Shown here: piece after piece, positions 11,669 to 24,309 of the stretch
Layout of the letters: the number at the start of each line of letters is the position of its first letter
Numbering within the stretch: the first letter of the stretch is position 1
Source: Megalopta genalis
Taxonomy: Eukaryota; Arthropoda; Insecta; Hymenoptera; Halictidae
Assembly (NCBI RefSeq): GCF_051020955.1
Contig: NW_027476095.1
Span: 3,065,612-3,129,611 of the forward strand
Reading direction: 5' to 3'
DNA: 64,000 nt
The notes under the pieces: model-generated
The model's database searches: none
Told to the model about the DNA's origin: nothing
What the model saw: the letters and a program-made list of their open reading frames with translations, nothing else
Made by a program: the position numbers and the translations under genes

Positions 11669-13699
11669 AAAGCCATGCGACAGAAATGATTTAGCTTCAA
11701 ATACTTGCGATATAATGATACAGCATCAAATGCAGGCGAAACAAACGAGTTAGATTCAATCCAAGCGAAACACATGATTTAGTGTCCACTCAATGCGAAG
11801 TAGAAGCCTTAGCTTCAACTCATGCGACGCAAATGATTTAGCTTCAAATACTTGCGATGTAATTGGTATAGCTTCAAATGCAGGCGAAACAAACGAGGGA
11901 GCTTCAAGTCTATGCGAAACACATGATTTAGCTTCAAATCCAAGCGAAACACATGGTTTAGTTTCATATTCTTGCAAAACAAATGGTTTAGCTTCATATA
12001 CCTTGTGATAAACTTCATTTAGCTTCAACCGCATGCGAAACAAACGAGTTAGCTTTAAAACCAAGCGAAACACATGATTTAGCTTCAAAGCAATGCGAAG
12101 TAGAAGGCTTAGCTTCATATCCATGCGAATCAAATGACTTAGCTTCAAATACTTGCGATATAAGTGATATAGCTTCAAATGCAGGCGAAACAAACGAGTT
12201 AGCTTCAAATTCAAGCGAAACACATGATTTAGTGTCAAATCAATGCGAAGTAGAAGCCTTAGCTTCAACTCCATGCGAAACAAATGATTTAGCTTCACAG
12301 ACTTGCGATATAAATGATATAGCTTCAAATAAGGGCGAAACAAACGAGTTACCTTCAAATCCAAGCGAAACCATCAAATACTTGCGATAGAGAAGTGATA
12401 TAAGTGATACAGTTTCAATGCAGGCGAAACAAACGAGTTAGCTTCAAATCTGTGCGAAATACATGATTTAGCTTCAAATTCATGCGAAACACATGGTTTA
12501 GCTTCATATTCTTGCGAAACAAATGGTTTAGATTCAGATAATTGTGATAAACATGATTTAGCTTCAAATGCAGGCGAAACAAACGAGTTACCTTCAAATC
12601 CAAGCGAAACGCATGATTTACCTTCAAATTAATGCATAGTAGAAGGCTTTCTTCAAAGCCATGAGTCACAAATGATTTAGCTTCAAATACTTGCGATATA
12701 ATTGATATAGCTTCAAATGCAGGCGAAACAAACGAGTTACCTTCAATCCAAGCGAAACACATGTTTAGCTTTATATTCTTGCGAAACAAATGGTTTAGAT
12801 TCAGATACTTGTGATAAACATGATTTAGCTTCAAATGCAGGCGAAACAAACGAGTTAGCTTCAAATCCAAGCGAAACACATGATTTACCTTCAAATTAAT
12901 GCGAAGTAGAAGGCTTATCTTCAAAGCCATGCGACACAAATGATTCAGATTCAAATACTTGCGATATAATTGATATAGCTTCAAATGCAGGCGAAACAAA
13001 CGAGTTAGCTTCAAATCTGTGCGAAACACATGGTTTAGCTTCATATTCTTGCGAAACAAATGGTTTAGAATCAGATACTTGTGATAAACATGATTTAGCT
13101 TCAAATGCAGGCGAAACAAACGAGTTACCTTCAAATCCAAGCGAAACGCATGATTTACCTTCAAATTAATGCATAGTAGAAGGCTTTCTTCAAACACCAT
13201 GAGACACAAATGATTTAGCTTCAAATCCATGCGATATAATTGATATAGCTTAAAATGCAGGCGAAACAAACGAGATAGTTTCAAATCCATGCGAAACACA
13301 TGAATTACCTTCAAATCCATGCGAAACACATGATTTGGTTACAAATCAATGCGAAGTAGTAGGCATAGCTTCATATCCATGCGAAAGAAATGATTTAGTT
13401 TCACATACTTGCGATATAAATGATATAGCTTCAAATGCAGGCGAAACAAACGAGTTAGCTTCAAATCCAAGCGAGAGAAACACATGATTTACCTTCAAAT
13501 TAATGCGAAGTAGAAGGCTTATCCTCAAAGCCATGCGACACAAATGATTCAGATTCAAATACTTGCGATATAATTGATATAGCTTCAAATGCAGGCGAAA
13601 CAAACGAGTTACCTTCAAATCCAAGCGAAACACATGATTTACCTTCAAATTAATACAAAGTAGAAGGCTTATCTTCAAAGCAATGCGACACAAATGATT
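11669..13699 (+). repeat. Array segment between the two SD-A copies
   Basis: This is continuous 30-bp array joining SD-A copies 1 and 2. It carries one copy of the GAGGGAGC module (about 11,811-12,066), one S1 scar at 12,367, and GGCTTTCTTC scars near 12,644 and 13,184. Single-base losses at 11,715 (TATAATGATAC), 11,757 (TTCAATCC) and 12,746 (TTCAATCC) are private to this copy, and the homologous stretches near 19,900, 27,800 and 31,200 lack them. It therefore appears to be a decayed relative of SD-B. No gene is seen. Confidence 0.8.
11811..12066 (+). repeat. GAGGGAGC/GATGGAGC module of about 255 bp (first of eight copies)
   Basis: The module is recognised by the unusual core GAGGGAGCTTCAAGTC or GATGGAGCTTCAAGTC, followed by heads with TCTTGCAAAACAAATGG and a core of GCTTTAAAACC. 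Copies start near 11,811, 19,873 (truncated), 22,240, 24,485, 27,361, 27,811, 31,199 and 31,499. They fall into two sub-types, GAGGGAGC (11.9, 19.96, 27.9 and 31.28 kb) and GATGGAGC (22.3, 24.6, 27.4 and 31.58 kb). At 27.4/27.9 and 31.28/31.58 kb the two sub-types sit side by side, so they must have diverged before being brought together. Confidence 0.82.
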
Positions 13700-14360
13700 T
13701 AGCTTCAAATACTTGCGATATAATTGATAAAGCTTCAAATGCAGGCGAAACAAACGAGTTAGCTTCAAATCCAAGCGAAACACATGATTTAGTGTCAAAT
13801 CAATGCGAAGTAGAAGCCTTAGCTTCAACTCCATGCGAAACAAATGATTTAGCTTCACAGACTTGCGATATAAATGATATAGCTTCAAATAAGGGCGGAA
13901 CAAACGAGTTAGCTTCAAATCTGTGCGAAATACATGATTTAGCTTCAAATTCATGCGAAACACATGGTTTAGCTTCATATTCTTGCGAAACAAATGGTTT
14001 AGATTCTGATAATTGTGATAAACATGATTTAGCTTCAAATCCTGGCGAAACAAACGAGTTACCTTCAAATCCAAGCGAAACACATGATTACCTTCAAATT
14101 AATGCAAAGTAGATGGCTTATCTTCAAACCCATGCGACACAAATGATTTAGCTTCAAATACTTGCGATATAATTGATATAGCTTCAAATGCAGGCGAAAC
14201 AAACGAGTTAGCTTCAAATCTGTGCGAAACACATGATTTAGCTTCAAATTCATGCGAAACACATGGTTTAGCTTCATATTCTTGCGAAACAAATGGTTTA
14301 GATTCAGATACTTGTGATAAACATGATTTAGCTTCAAATGCAGGCGAAACAAACGAGTTA

Positions 14361-14740
14361 GTTTCAAATCCATGCAAAAGCCCTTGATTTAACTTCAAAT
14401 CCATGCGAAACACATGATTTAGTTTCAAATCAATGCGAAACACATGGTTTAGCTTCATATTCTTGCGAAACAAATGGTTTAGATTCAGATACTTGTGATA
14501 AACATGATTTAGCTTCAAATGCAGGCGAAACAAACGAGTTAGTTTCAAATCCATGCAAAAGCCCTTGATTTAACTTCAAATCCATGCGAAACACATGATT
14601 TAGTTTCAAATCAATGCGAAACACATGGTTTAGCTTCATATTCTTGCGAAACAAATGGTTTAGATTCAGATACTTGTGATAAACATGATTTAGCTTCAAA
14701 TGCAGGCGAAACAAACGAGATAGTTTCAAATCCATGCGAA
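14361..14740 (+). repeat. 181-bp tandem duplication carrying a doubled scar
   Basis: The unusual unit GCAAAAGCCCTTGATT, which replaces the normal GCGAAACACATGATT, occurs at about 14,375 and again at about 14,556, 181 bp apart. The flanking units are identical. SD-A copy 1 has only one such unit (about 7,008). Because 181 is not a multiple of 30 or of 3, the duplication also moves the reading register. Confidence 0.85.
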
Positions 14741-16968
14741 ACACATGATTTAGCTTCAAATTCATGCGAAACGCATGATTTAGCTTCAAATCAATGCGAC
14801 GGAGAAGGGGTTGCTTAAAATCCATGCGACACATATGATTTAGCTTCAAATACTTGCGATATAATTGATGATGCTTCTGAAGGCAAAACAAACGAGTTAG
14901 CTTCAAATCCATGCGAAACGCATGATTTAGCTTCAAATCAATGCGATGTAGAAGGCTTAGCTTCAAATCCATGCGAAACACATGATTCTGCTTCAAATCA
15001 ATGCGAAGTAGAAGACTTAGCTTCAAATCCATGCGAATCAAATGATTTTGCTTCAAATACTTGTGATATACATCATATAGCTTCAAACGCAGGCGAAACA
15101 ATCGCGTTAGGTTCAAATCCAAGGGAAACAAATGATTTAGCTTCAAATCAATGCAAAGTAGAAGGCTTATCTTCAAATACATGCGGAACAAATGATTTAT
15201 ATTCAAATACTAGCCATATAATTGATATAGTGTCAACTGCAGGCGAAACAATCGACCTAGCTTCAAATCCAAGCGAAACACATGATTTAATTTCATATCA
15301 ATACGAAGTAGAAGGCTTAGCTTCAAATCCATGCGATACAAACGAGTTAGCATCAAATCCATGCGAAACACATGATTTAGCTTCAAATCAATGCGAAGTA
15401 GAAGGCGTAGCTTCAAATACACGCGATACAAACGAGTTAGCATCAAATCCATGCGAAACACATGATTTTGCTTCAAATCAATGCGAAGTAGAAGGCTTAG
15501 CTTCAAATCCATGAGACACAAATGATTTAGCTTCAAATACTTGCGATGTAATTGATATAGCTTCAAATGCTGGCGAAATAAACGAGTTAGCTTCAAATCT
15601 GTGCGAAACCCATGATTTAGCTTCAAATCCATGCGAAACACATGATTTAGTTTCAAATCAATGTGAAGTAGAAGGCTTAGCTTCAAATCCATGCGAAACG
15701 AATGATTTGGCTTCAAATACTTGCGGTATAAATGAAATAGCTTCAAATGCAGGCGAAAAAAACGAGTTAGCTTCAAATCCAAGCGAAACACATGATTTAG
15801 TGTCAAATCAATGCGAAGTAGAAGCCTTAGCTTCAACTCCATGCGACACAAATGATTTAGCTTCAAATACTTGCGATGTAATTGATATAGCTTCAAATGC
15901 TGGCGAAACAAACTAGTTAGATTCAAATCCAAGCAAAACAGATGATTTAGTTTGAAATCAATGCGAAGTAGAAGGCTTAGCTTCAAATCCGTGCGACACA
16001 AATGATTTAGCTTCAAATACTTGCGATAGAAGTGATATAGCTTCAATGCAGGCGAAACAGAGTTAGCTTCACATCCATGCGAAACACATGATTTAGCTTC
16101 AACTCCATGCGAAACACATGATGTAGTTTCAAATCAATGCGAAGTAGTAGACATAGCTTCATATCCATGCGAAACAAATGATTTAGCTTCACATACTTGC
16201 GATATAAATGATATAGCCTCAAATGCAGGCGAAACAAACGAGTTAGCTTCAAATCCAAGCGAAACACATGATTTAGTGTCAAATCAATGCGACGTAGAAG
16301 CCTTAGCTTCAACTCCATGCGAAACAAATGATTTAGCTTCACAGACTTGCGGTATAAATGATATAGATTCAAATGCAGGCGAAACAAACGAGTTAGCTTC
16401 AAATCTGTGCGAAACACATGATTTAGCTTCAAATACATGCGAAACATATGATTTTGTTTCACATCAATGCGAAGTAGTAGACATAGCTTCATATCCATGC
16501 GAAACAAATGATTTAGCTTCACATACTTGCGATATAAATGATATAGCCTCAAATGCAGGCGAAACAAACGAGTTTGCTTCAAATCCAAGCGAAACACATG
16601 ATTTACCTTCAAATTAATGCGAAGTAGAAGGCTTATCCTCAAAGCCATGCGACACAAATGATTCAGCTTCAAATACTTGCGATATAATTGATTTAGCTTC
16701 AAATGCAGGCGAAACAAACGAGTTAGCTTCAAATCCATGCGAAACACATGGTTTAGCTTCATATTCTTGCGAAACAAATGGTTTAGCTTCAAATACTTGC
16801 GATATAAATGATATAGCATCAAATGCAGGCGAAACAAACGAGTTAGCTTCCAATCCAAGCGAAACACATGATTTAGTTTCAAATCAATGCGAAGTAGAAG
16901 GCTTATCTTCAAATCCATGCGACACAAATGATTTAGCTTCAAATACTTGCGATAGAAGTGATATAGCT

Positions 16969-18603
16969 TCAATGCTGGCGTAACAAACGAGTTAGCTTCA
17001 AATCCAAGCGAAACACATGATTTGGTTTCAAATCAATACGAAGCAGAAGGCATAGCTTCAAATCCATGCGAAACAAATGATTTAGCTTCACATACTTGCG
17101 ATATAAATGATATAGCTTCAAATACAGGCGAAACAATCGAGTTAGCTTCAAATCCAAGCGACACAAATGATTTAGCTTCAAATACTTGCGATATAATTGA
17201 TACAGCATCAAATGCAGGCGAAACAAACGAGTTAGCTTCAAATCCATGCGAAACACATGATTTAGTGTCAAATCAATGCGAAGTAGAAGCCTTAGCTTCA
17301 ACTCCATGCGAAACAAATGATTTAGCTTCACAGACTTGCGATATAAATGATATAGCTTCAAATAAGGGCGAAACAAACGAGTTAGCTTCAAATCTGTGCG
17401 AAACACATGATTTAGCTTCAAATTCATGCGAAACACATGGTTTAGCTTCATATTCTTGCGAAACAAATGGTCTAGATTCTGATAATTGTGATAAACATGA
17501 TTTAGCTTCAAATCCTGGCGAAACAAACGAGTTACCTTCAAATCCAAGCGAAACACATGATTTAACTTCAAATTAATGCAAAGTAGATGGCTTATCTTCA
17601 AACCCATGCGACACAAATGATTTAGCTTCAAATACTTGCGATATAATTGATATAGCTTCAAATGCAGGCGAAACAAACGAGTTAGCTTCAAATCTGTGCG
17701 AAACACATGATTTAGCTTCAAATTCATGCGAAACACGTGGTTTAGCTTCATATTCTTGCGAAACAAATGGTTTAGATTCAGATAATTGTGATAAACATGA
17801 TTTAGCTTCAAATGCAGGCGAAACAAACGAGTTAGCTTCAAATCCATGCGAAACACATGATTTAGTGTCAAATCAATGCGAAGTAGAAGCCTTAGCTTCA
17901 ACTCCATGCGAAACAAATGATTTAGCTTCACAGACTTGCGATATAAATGATATAGCTTCAAATAAGGGCGAAACAAACGAGTTAGCTTCAAACCTGTGCG
18001 AAACACATGATTTAGCTTCAAATTCATGCGAAACACATGGTTTAGCTTCATATTCTTGCGAAACAAATGGTCTAGATTCTGATAATTGTGATAAACATGA
18101 TTTAGCTTCAAATCCTGGCGAAACAAACGAGTTACCTTCAAATCCAAGCGAAACACATGATTTAACTTCAAATTAATGCAAAGTAGATGGCTTATCTTCA
18201 AACCCATGCGACACAAATGATTTAGCTTCAAATACTTGCGATATAATTGATATAGCTTCAAATGCAGGCGAAACAAACGAGTTAGCTTCAAATGTGTGCG
18301 AAACACATGATTTAGCTTCAAATTCATGCGAAACACGTGGTTTAGCTTCATATTCTTGCGAAACAAATGGTTTAGATTCAGATAATTGTGATAAACATGA
18401 TTTAGCTTCAAATGCAGGCGAAACAAACGAGTTAGCTTCAAATCTGTGCGAAACACATGATTTAGCTTCAAATCAATGCGAAGTAGAAGGCTTAGCTTCA
18501 AATCCATGCGACACAAATGATTTAGCTTCAAATACTTGCGATAGAAGTGATTTAGCTCCAATGCAGGCGAAACAAACGAGTTAGCTTCAAAGCCATGCGA
18601 CAC
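16969..18603 (-). other. Minus-strand open frame of 544 codons over the 600-bp duplication, probably not a gene
   Basis: It begins in the SHGFEANSFV-type frame, moves to the LKLNHVFRMD-type frame at a 29-bp unit, and then runs through SD-A copy 2. It is long only because the 540-bp and 600-bp insertions are multiples of 30. The equivalent frame in SD-A copy 1 (9,900-10,394) is 164 codons. A length so dependent on copy number, plus the frame change at its start, makes translation unlikely. Confidence 0.12.
17207..18443 (+). repeat. Nearly perfect 600-bp tandem duplication inside SD-A copy 2
   Basis: Bases 17,207-17,806 recur at 17,807-18,406, and the match runs on to 18,443, at a spacing of exactly 600 bp (20 units, four pentamers). 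By eye I find only two differences: CTGTGCG/CCTGTGCG at 17,394 versus 17,993, and CTGTGCG/GTGTGCG at 17,694 versus 18,294. The stretch is alpha-beta-alpha-beta in pentamers. The very low divergence points to a recent event or to an assembly duplication. Confidence 0.88.
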
Positions 18604-19875
18604 AAATGATTTAGCTTCAAATCCATGCGAAACACATGATTTTGTTTCACATCAATGCCAAGTAGTAGACATAGCTTCATATCCATGCGAAACAATTGAT
18701 TTAGCTTCACATACTTGCGATATAAATGATATAGCCTCAAATGCAGGCGAAACAAACGAGTTAGCTTCAAATCCCAGCGAAACACATGGTTTAGTTTCAA
18801 ATCAATGCGAAGTAGAAGGCTTAGCTTCACATACATGAGAAACAAATGATTTAGCTTCAGATAATTGCGATATAATTGATAAAGCTTCAAATGCAGGCGA
18901 AACAAACGAGTTAGATTTAAATCCAAGCAAAACAGATTATTTAGTTTGAAATCAATGCGAAGTAGAAGGCTTAGCTTCAAATCCGTGCGACACAAATGAT
19001 TTAGCTTCAAATACTTGCGATAGAAGTGATATAGCTTCAATGCAGGCGAAACAATCGAGTTAGCTTCAAAGCCATGCGACAGAAATGATTTAGCTTCAAA
19101 TACTTGCTATATAATTGATACCGCATCAAATGCAGGCGAAACAAACGAGTTAGCTTCAAATCCAAGCGAAACACATGATTTAGTGTCAAATCAATGCGAA
19201 GTAGAAGCCTTAGCTTCAACTCCATGCGACGCAAATGATTTAGCTTCAAATACTTGCGATATAATTGATATAGCTTCAAATGCAGGCGAAACAAACGAGT
19301 TACCTTCAAATCCAAGCGAAACACATGGTTTAGCTTTATATTCTTGCGAAACAAATGGTTTAGATTCAGATACTTGTGATAAACATGATTTAGCTTCAAA
19401 TGCAGGCGAAACAAACGAGTTAGCTTCAAATCTGTGCGAAATACATGATTTACCTTCAAATTAATGCGAAGTAGAAGGCTTATCCTCAAAGCCATGCGAC
19501 ACAAATGATTCAGATTCAAATACTTGCGATATAATTGATATAGCTTCAAATGCAGGCGAAACAAACGAGTTAGCTTCAAATCTGTGCGAAACACATGGTT
19601 TAGCTTCATATTCTTGCGAAACAAATGGTTTAGATTCAGATACTTGTGATAAACATGATTTAGCTTCAAATGCAGGCGAAACAAACGAGATAGTTTCAAA
19701 TCCATGCGAAACACATGGTTTACCTTCAAATCCATGCGAAACACATGATTTAGTTACAAATCAATGCGAAGTAGAAGGCTTAGCTTCAAATCCGTGCGAC
19801 ACAAATGATTTAGCTTCAAATACTTGCGATAGAAGTGATATAGCTTCAATGCAGGCGAAACAAACGAGTTAGCTT

Positions 19876-22063
19876 CAACTCCATGCGACGCAAATGATTT
19901 AGCTTCAAATACTTGCGATGTAATTGGTATAGCTTCAAATGCAGGCGAAACAAACGAGGGAGCTTCAAGTCTATGCGAAACACATGATTTAGCTTCAAAT
20001 CCAAGCGAAACACATGGTTTAGTTTCATATTCTTGCAAAACAATTGATTTAGCTTCACATACTTGCGATATAAATGATATAGCCTCAAATGCAGGCGAAA
20101 CAAACGAGTTAGCTTCAAATCCCAGCGAAACACATGGTTTAGTTTCAAATCAATGCGAAGTAGAAGGCTTAGCTTCACATACATGAGAAACAAATGATTT
20201 AGCTTCAGATAATTGCGATATAATTGATAAAGCTTCAAATGCAGGCGAAACAAACGAGTTAGATTCAAATCCAAGCAAAACAGATGATTTAGTTTGAAAT
20301 CAATGCGAAGTAGAAGGCTTAGCTTCAAATCCGTGCGACACAAATGATTTAGCTTCAAATACTTGCGATAGAAGTGATATAGCTTCAATGCAGGCGAAAC
20401 AATCGAGTTGGCTTCAAAGCCATGCGACAGAAATGATTTAGCTTCAAATACTTGCTATATAAATGATACCGCATCAAATGCAGGCGAAACAAACGAGTTA
20501 GCTTCAAATCCAAGCGAAACACATGATTTAGTGTCAAATCAATGCGAAGTAGAAGCCTTAGCTTCAACTCCATGCGACGCAAATGATTTAGCTTCAAATA
20601 CTTGCGATATAATTGATATAGATTCAAATGCAGGCGAAACAAACGAGTTACCTTCAAATCCAAGCGAAACACATGGTTTAGCTTTATATTCTTGCGAAAC
20701 AAATGGTTTAGATTCAGATACTTGTGATAAACATGATTTAGCTTCAAATGCAGGCGAAACAAACGAGTTAGCTTCAAATCTGTGCGAAATACATGATTTA
20801 GCTTCAAATTCATGCGAAACACATGGTTTAGCTTCATATTCTTGCGAAACAAATGGTTTAGATTCAGATAATTGTGATAAACATGATTTAGCTTCAAATG
20901 CTGGCGAAACAAACGAGTTACCTTCAAATCCAAGCGAAACGCATGATTTACCTACAAATTAATGCATAGTAGAAGGCTTTCTTCAAAGCCATGAGACACA
21001 AATGATTTAGCTTCAAATACTTGCGATATAATTGATATAGCTTAAAATGCAGGCGAAACAAACGAGATAGTTTCAAATCCATGCGAAACACATGAATTAC
21101 CTTCAAATCCATGCGAAACACATGATTTAGTTACAAATCAATGCGAAGTAGTAGGCATAGCTTCATATCCATGCGAAAGAAATGATTTAGTTTCACATAC
21201 TTGCGATATAAATGATATAGCTTCAAATGCAGGCGAAACAAACGAGTTAGCTTCAAATCCAAGCGAAACACATGATTTACCTTCAAATTAATGCGAGGTA
21301 GAAGGCTTATCCTCAAAGCCATGCGACACAAATGATTCAGATTCAAATACTTGCGATATAATTGATATAGCTTCAAATGCAGGCGAAACAAACGAGTTAC
21401 CTTCAAATCCAAGCGAAACACATGATTTACCTTCAAATTAATACAAAGTAGAAGGCTTATCTTCAAAGCAATGCGACACAAATGATTTAGCTTCAAATAC
21501 TTGCGATATAAATGATACAGCATCGAATGCAGGCGAAACAAACGAGTTAGCTTCAAATCTGTGCGAAACACATGATTTAGCTTCAAATCAATGCGAAGTA
21601 GAAGGCTTAGCTTCAAAGCCATGCGACACAAATGATTTAGCTTCAAATCCATGCGAAACACATGATTTTGTTTCACATCAATGCCAAGTAGTAGACATAG
21701 CTTCATATCCATGCGAAACAATTGATTTAGCTTCACATACTTGCGATATAAATGATATAGCCTCAAATGCAGGCGAAACAAACGAGTTAGCTTCAAATCC
21801 CAGCGAAACACATGGTTTAGTTTCAAATCAATGCGAAGTAGAAGGCTTAGCTTCACATACATGAGAAACAAATGATTTAGCTTCAGATAATTGCGATATA
21901 ATTGATAAAGCTTCAAATGCAGGCGAAACAAACGAGTTAGATTCAAATCCAAGCAAAACAGATGATTTAGTTTGAAATCAATGCGAAGTAGAAGGCTTAG
22001 CTTCAAATCCGTGCGACACAAATGATTTAGCTTCAAATACTTGCGATAGAAGTGATATAGCTT
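19876..22063 (+). repeat. Mosaic array segment between SD-A and SD-B
   Basis: This segment is assembled from pieces seen elsewhere. In order it has a truncated GAGGGAGC module, a truncated 489-bp module ending near 20,393, and a copy of the 10,841-11,250 stretch. A GGCTTTCTTC scar follows near 20,977, then array like 23,640-24,240, then a complete 489-bp module (about 21,611-22,070). All joints fall between or within 30-bp units. No gene is seen. Confidence 0.75.
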
Positions 22064-24309
22064 CAATGCAGGCGAAACAAACGAGTTAGCTTCAAAGCCA
22101 TGCGACAGAAATGATTTAGCTTCAAATACTTGCGATATAATTGATACAGCATCAAATGCAGGCGAAACAAACGAGTTAGCTTCAAATCCAAGCGAAACAC
22201 ATGATTTAGTGTCAAATCAATGCGAAGTAGAAGCCTTAGCTTCAACTCCATGCGACGCAAATGATTTAGCTTCAAATACTTGCGATATAATTGGTATAGC
22301 TTCAAATGCAGGCGAAACAAACGATGGAGCTTTAAGTCTATGCGAAACACATGATTTAGCTACAAATCCAAGCGAAACACATGGTTTAGTTTCATATTCT
22401 TGCAAAACAAATGGTTTAGCTTCATATACTTGTGATATACTTGATTTAGCTTCAACCGCATGCGAAACAAACGAGTTAGCTTTAAAACCAAGCGAAACAC
22501 ATGATTTAGCTTCAAAGCAATGCGAAGTAGAAGGCTTAGCTTCATATCCATGCGAATCAAATGACTTAGCTTCAAATACTTGCGATATAAGTGATATAAC
22601 TTCAAATGCTGGCGAAACAAACGAGTTAGCTTCAAATCCAAGCGAAACACATGATTTAGTGTCAAATCAATGCGAAGTAGAAGCCTTAGCTTCAACTCCA
22701 TGCGAAACAAATGATTTAGCTTCACAGACTTGCGATATAAATGATATAGCTTCAAATAAGGGCGAAACAAACGAGTTACCTTCAAATCCAAGCGAAACCA
22801 TCAAATACTTGCGATAGATAAGTGATATAAGTGATAGAGTTTCAATGCCCGGCGAAACAAACGAGTTAGCTTCAAATCTGTGCGAAATACATGATTTAGC
22901 TTCAAATTCATGCGAAACACATGGTTTAGCTTCATATTCTTGCGAAACAAATGGTTTAGATTCAGATAATTGTGATAAACATGATTTAGCTTCAAATGCA
23001 GGCGAAACAAACGAGTTACCTTCAAATCCAAGCGAAACGCATGATTTACCTTCAAATTAATGCATAGTAGAAGGCTTTCTTCAAAGCCATGAGACACAAA
23101 TGATTTAGCTTCAAATACTTGCGATATAATTGATATAGCTTCAAATGCAGGCGAAACAAACGAGTTACCTTCAAATCCAAGCGAAACACATGGTTTAGCT
23201 TTATATTCTTGCGAAACAAATGGTTTAGATTCAGATACTTGTGATAAACATGATTTAGCTTCAAATGCAGGCGAAACAAACGAGTTAGCTTCAAATCCAA
23301 GCGAAACACATGATTTACCTTCAAATTAATGCGAAGTAGAAGGCTTATCCTCAAAGCCATGCGACACAAATGATTCAGATTCAAATACTTGCGATATAAT
23401 TGATATAGCTTCAAATGCAGGCGAAACAAACGAGTTAGCTTCAAATCTGTGCGAAACACATGGTTTAGCTTCATATTCTTGCGAAACAAATGGTTTAGAT
23501 TCAGATACTTGTGATAAACATGATTTAGCTTCAAATGCAGGCGAAACAAACGAGTTACCTTCAAATCCAAGCGAAACGCATGATTTACCTTCAAATTAAT
23601 GCATAGTAGAAGGCTTTCTTCAAAGCCATGAGACACAAATGATTTAGCTTCAAATACTTGCGATATAATTGATATAGCTTAAAATGCAGGCGAAACAAAC
23701 GAGATAGTTTCAAATCCATGCGAAACACATGAATTACCTTCAAATCCATGCGAAACACATGATTTGGTTACAAATCAATGCGAAGTAGTAGGCCTAGCTT
23801 CATATCCATGCGAAAGAAATGATTTAGTTTCACATACTTGCGATATAAATGATATAGCTTCAAATGCAGGCGAAACAAACGAGTTAGCTTCAAATCCAAG
23901 CGAAACACATGATTTACCTTCAAATTAATGCGAAGTAGAAGGCTTATCCTCAAAGCCATGCGACACAAATGATTCAGATTCAAATACTTGCGATATAATT
24001 GATACAGCTTCAAATGCAGGCGAAACAAACGAGTTACCTTCAAATCCAAGCGAAACACATGATTTACCTTCAAATTAATACAAAGTAGAAGGCTTATCTT
24101 CAAAGCAATGCGACACAAATGATTTAGCTTCAAATACTTGCGATATAAATGATATAGCATCAAATGCAGGCGAAACAAACGAGTTAGCTTCAAATCTGTG
24201 CGAAACACATGATTTAGCTTCAAATCAATGCGAAGTAGAAGGCTTAGCTTCAAATCCATGCGACACAAATGATTTAGCTTCAAATACTTGCGATAGAAGT
24301 GATATAGCT
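22064..24309 (+). repeat. Segmental duplication SD-B, copy 1
   Basis: It starts at the 29-bp junction unit and proceeds through the GATGGAGC module, the S1 scar (22,794) and two GGCTTTCTTC scars (about 23,073 and 23,613). It ends just before an identical junction unit at 24,310. Compared with copy 2 the offset is 2,247 at the left and 2,397 from the S1 scar onward. The difference of 150 bp is exactly one pentamer present only in copy 2. No gene is seen. Confidence 0.88.

Larger units (their letters stand above)
13700..19875 (+). repeat. Segmental duplication SD-A, copy 2
   Basis: Second copy of 6,330-11,668. It differs by a 181-bp tandem repeat around 14,378-14,740, in which the GCAAAAGCCCTTGATT scar is doubled. 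It also has an inserted 540 bp of array (about 17,010-17,550), a 600-bp tandem duplication (17,207-18,443), and loss of about 479 bp. All insertions except the 181-bp one are multiples of 30, so the unit register is kept. The right boundary is a sharp switch: at 19,876 the sequence leaves the SD-A match and continues as the GAGGGAGC module. No gene is seen. Confidence 0.88.
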
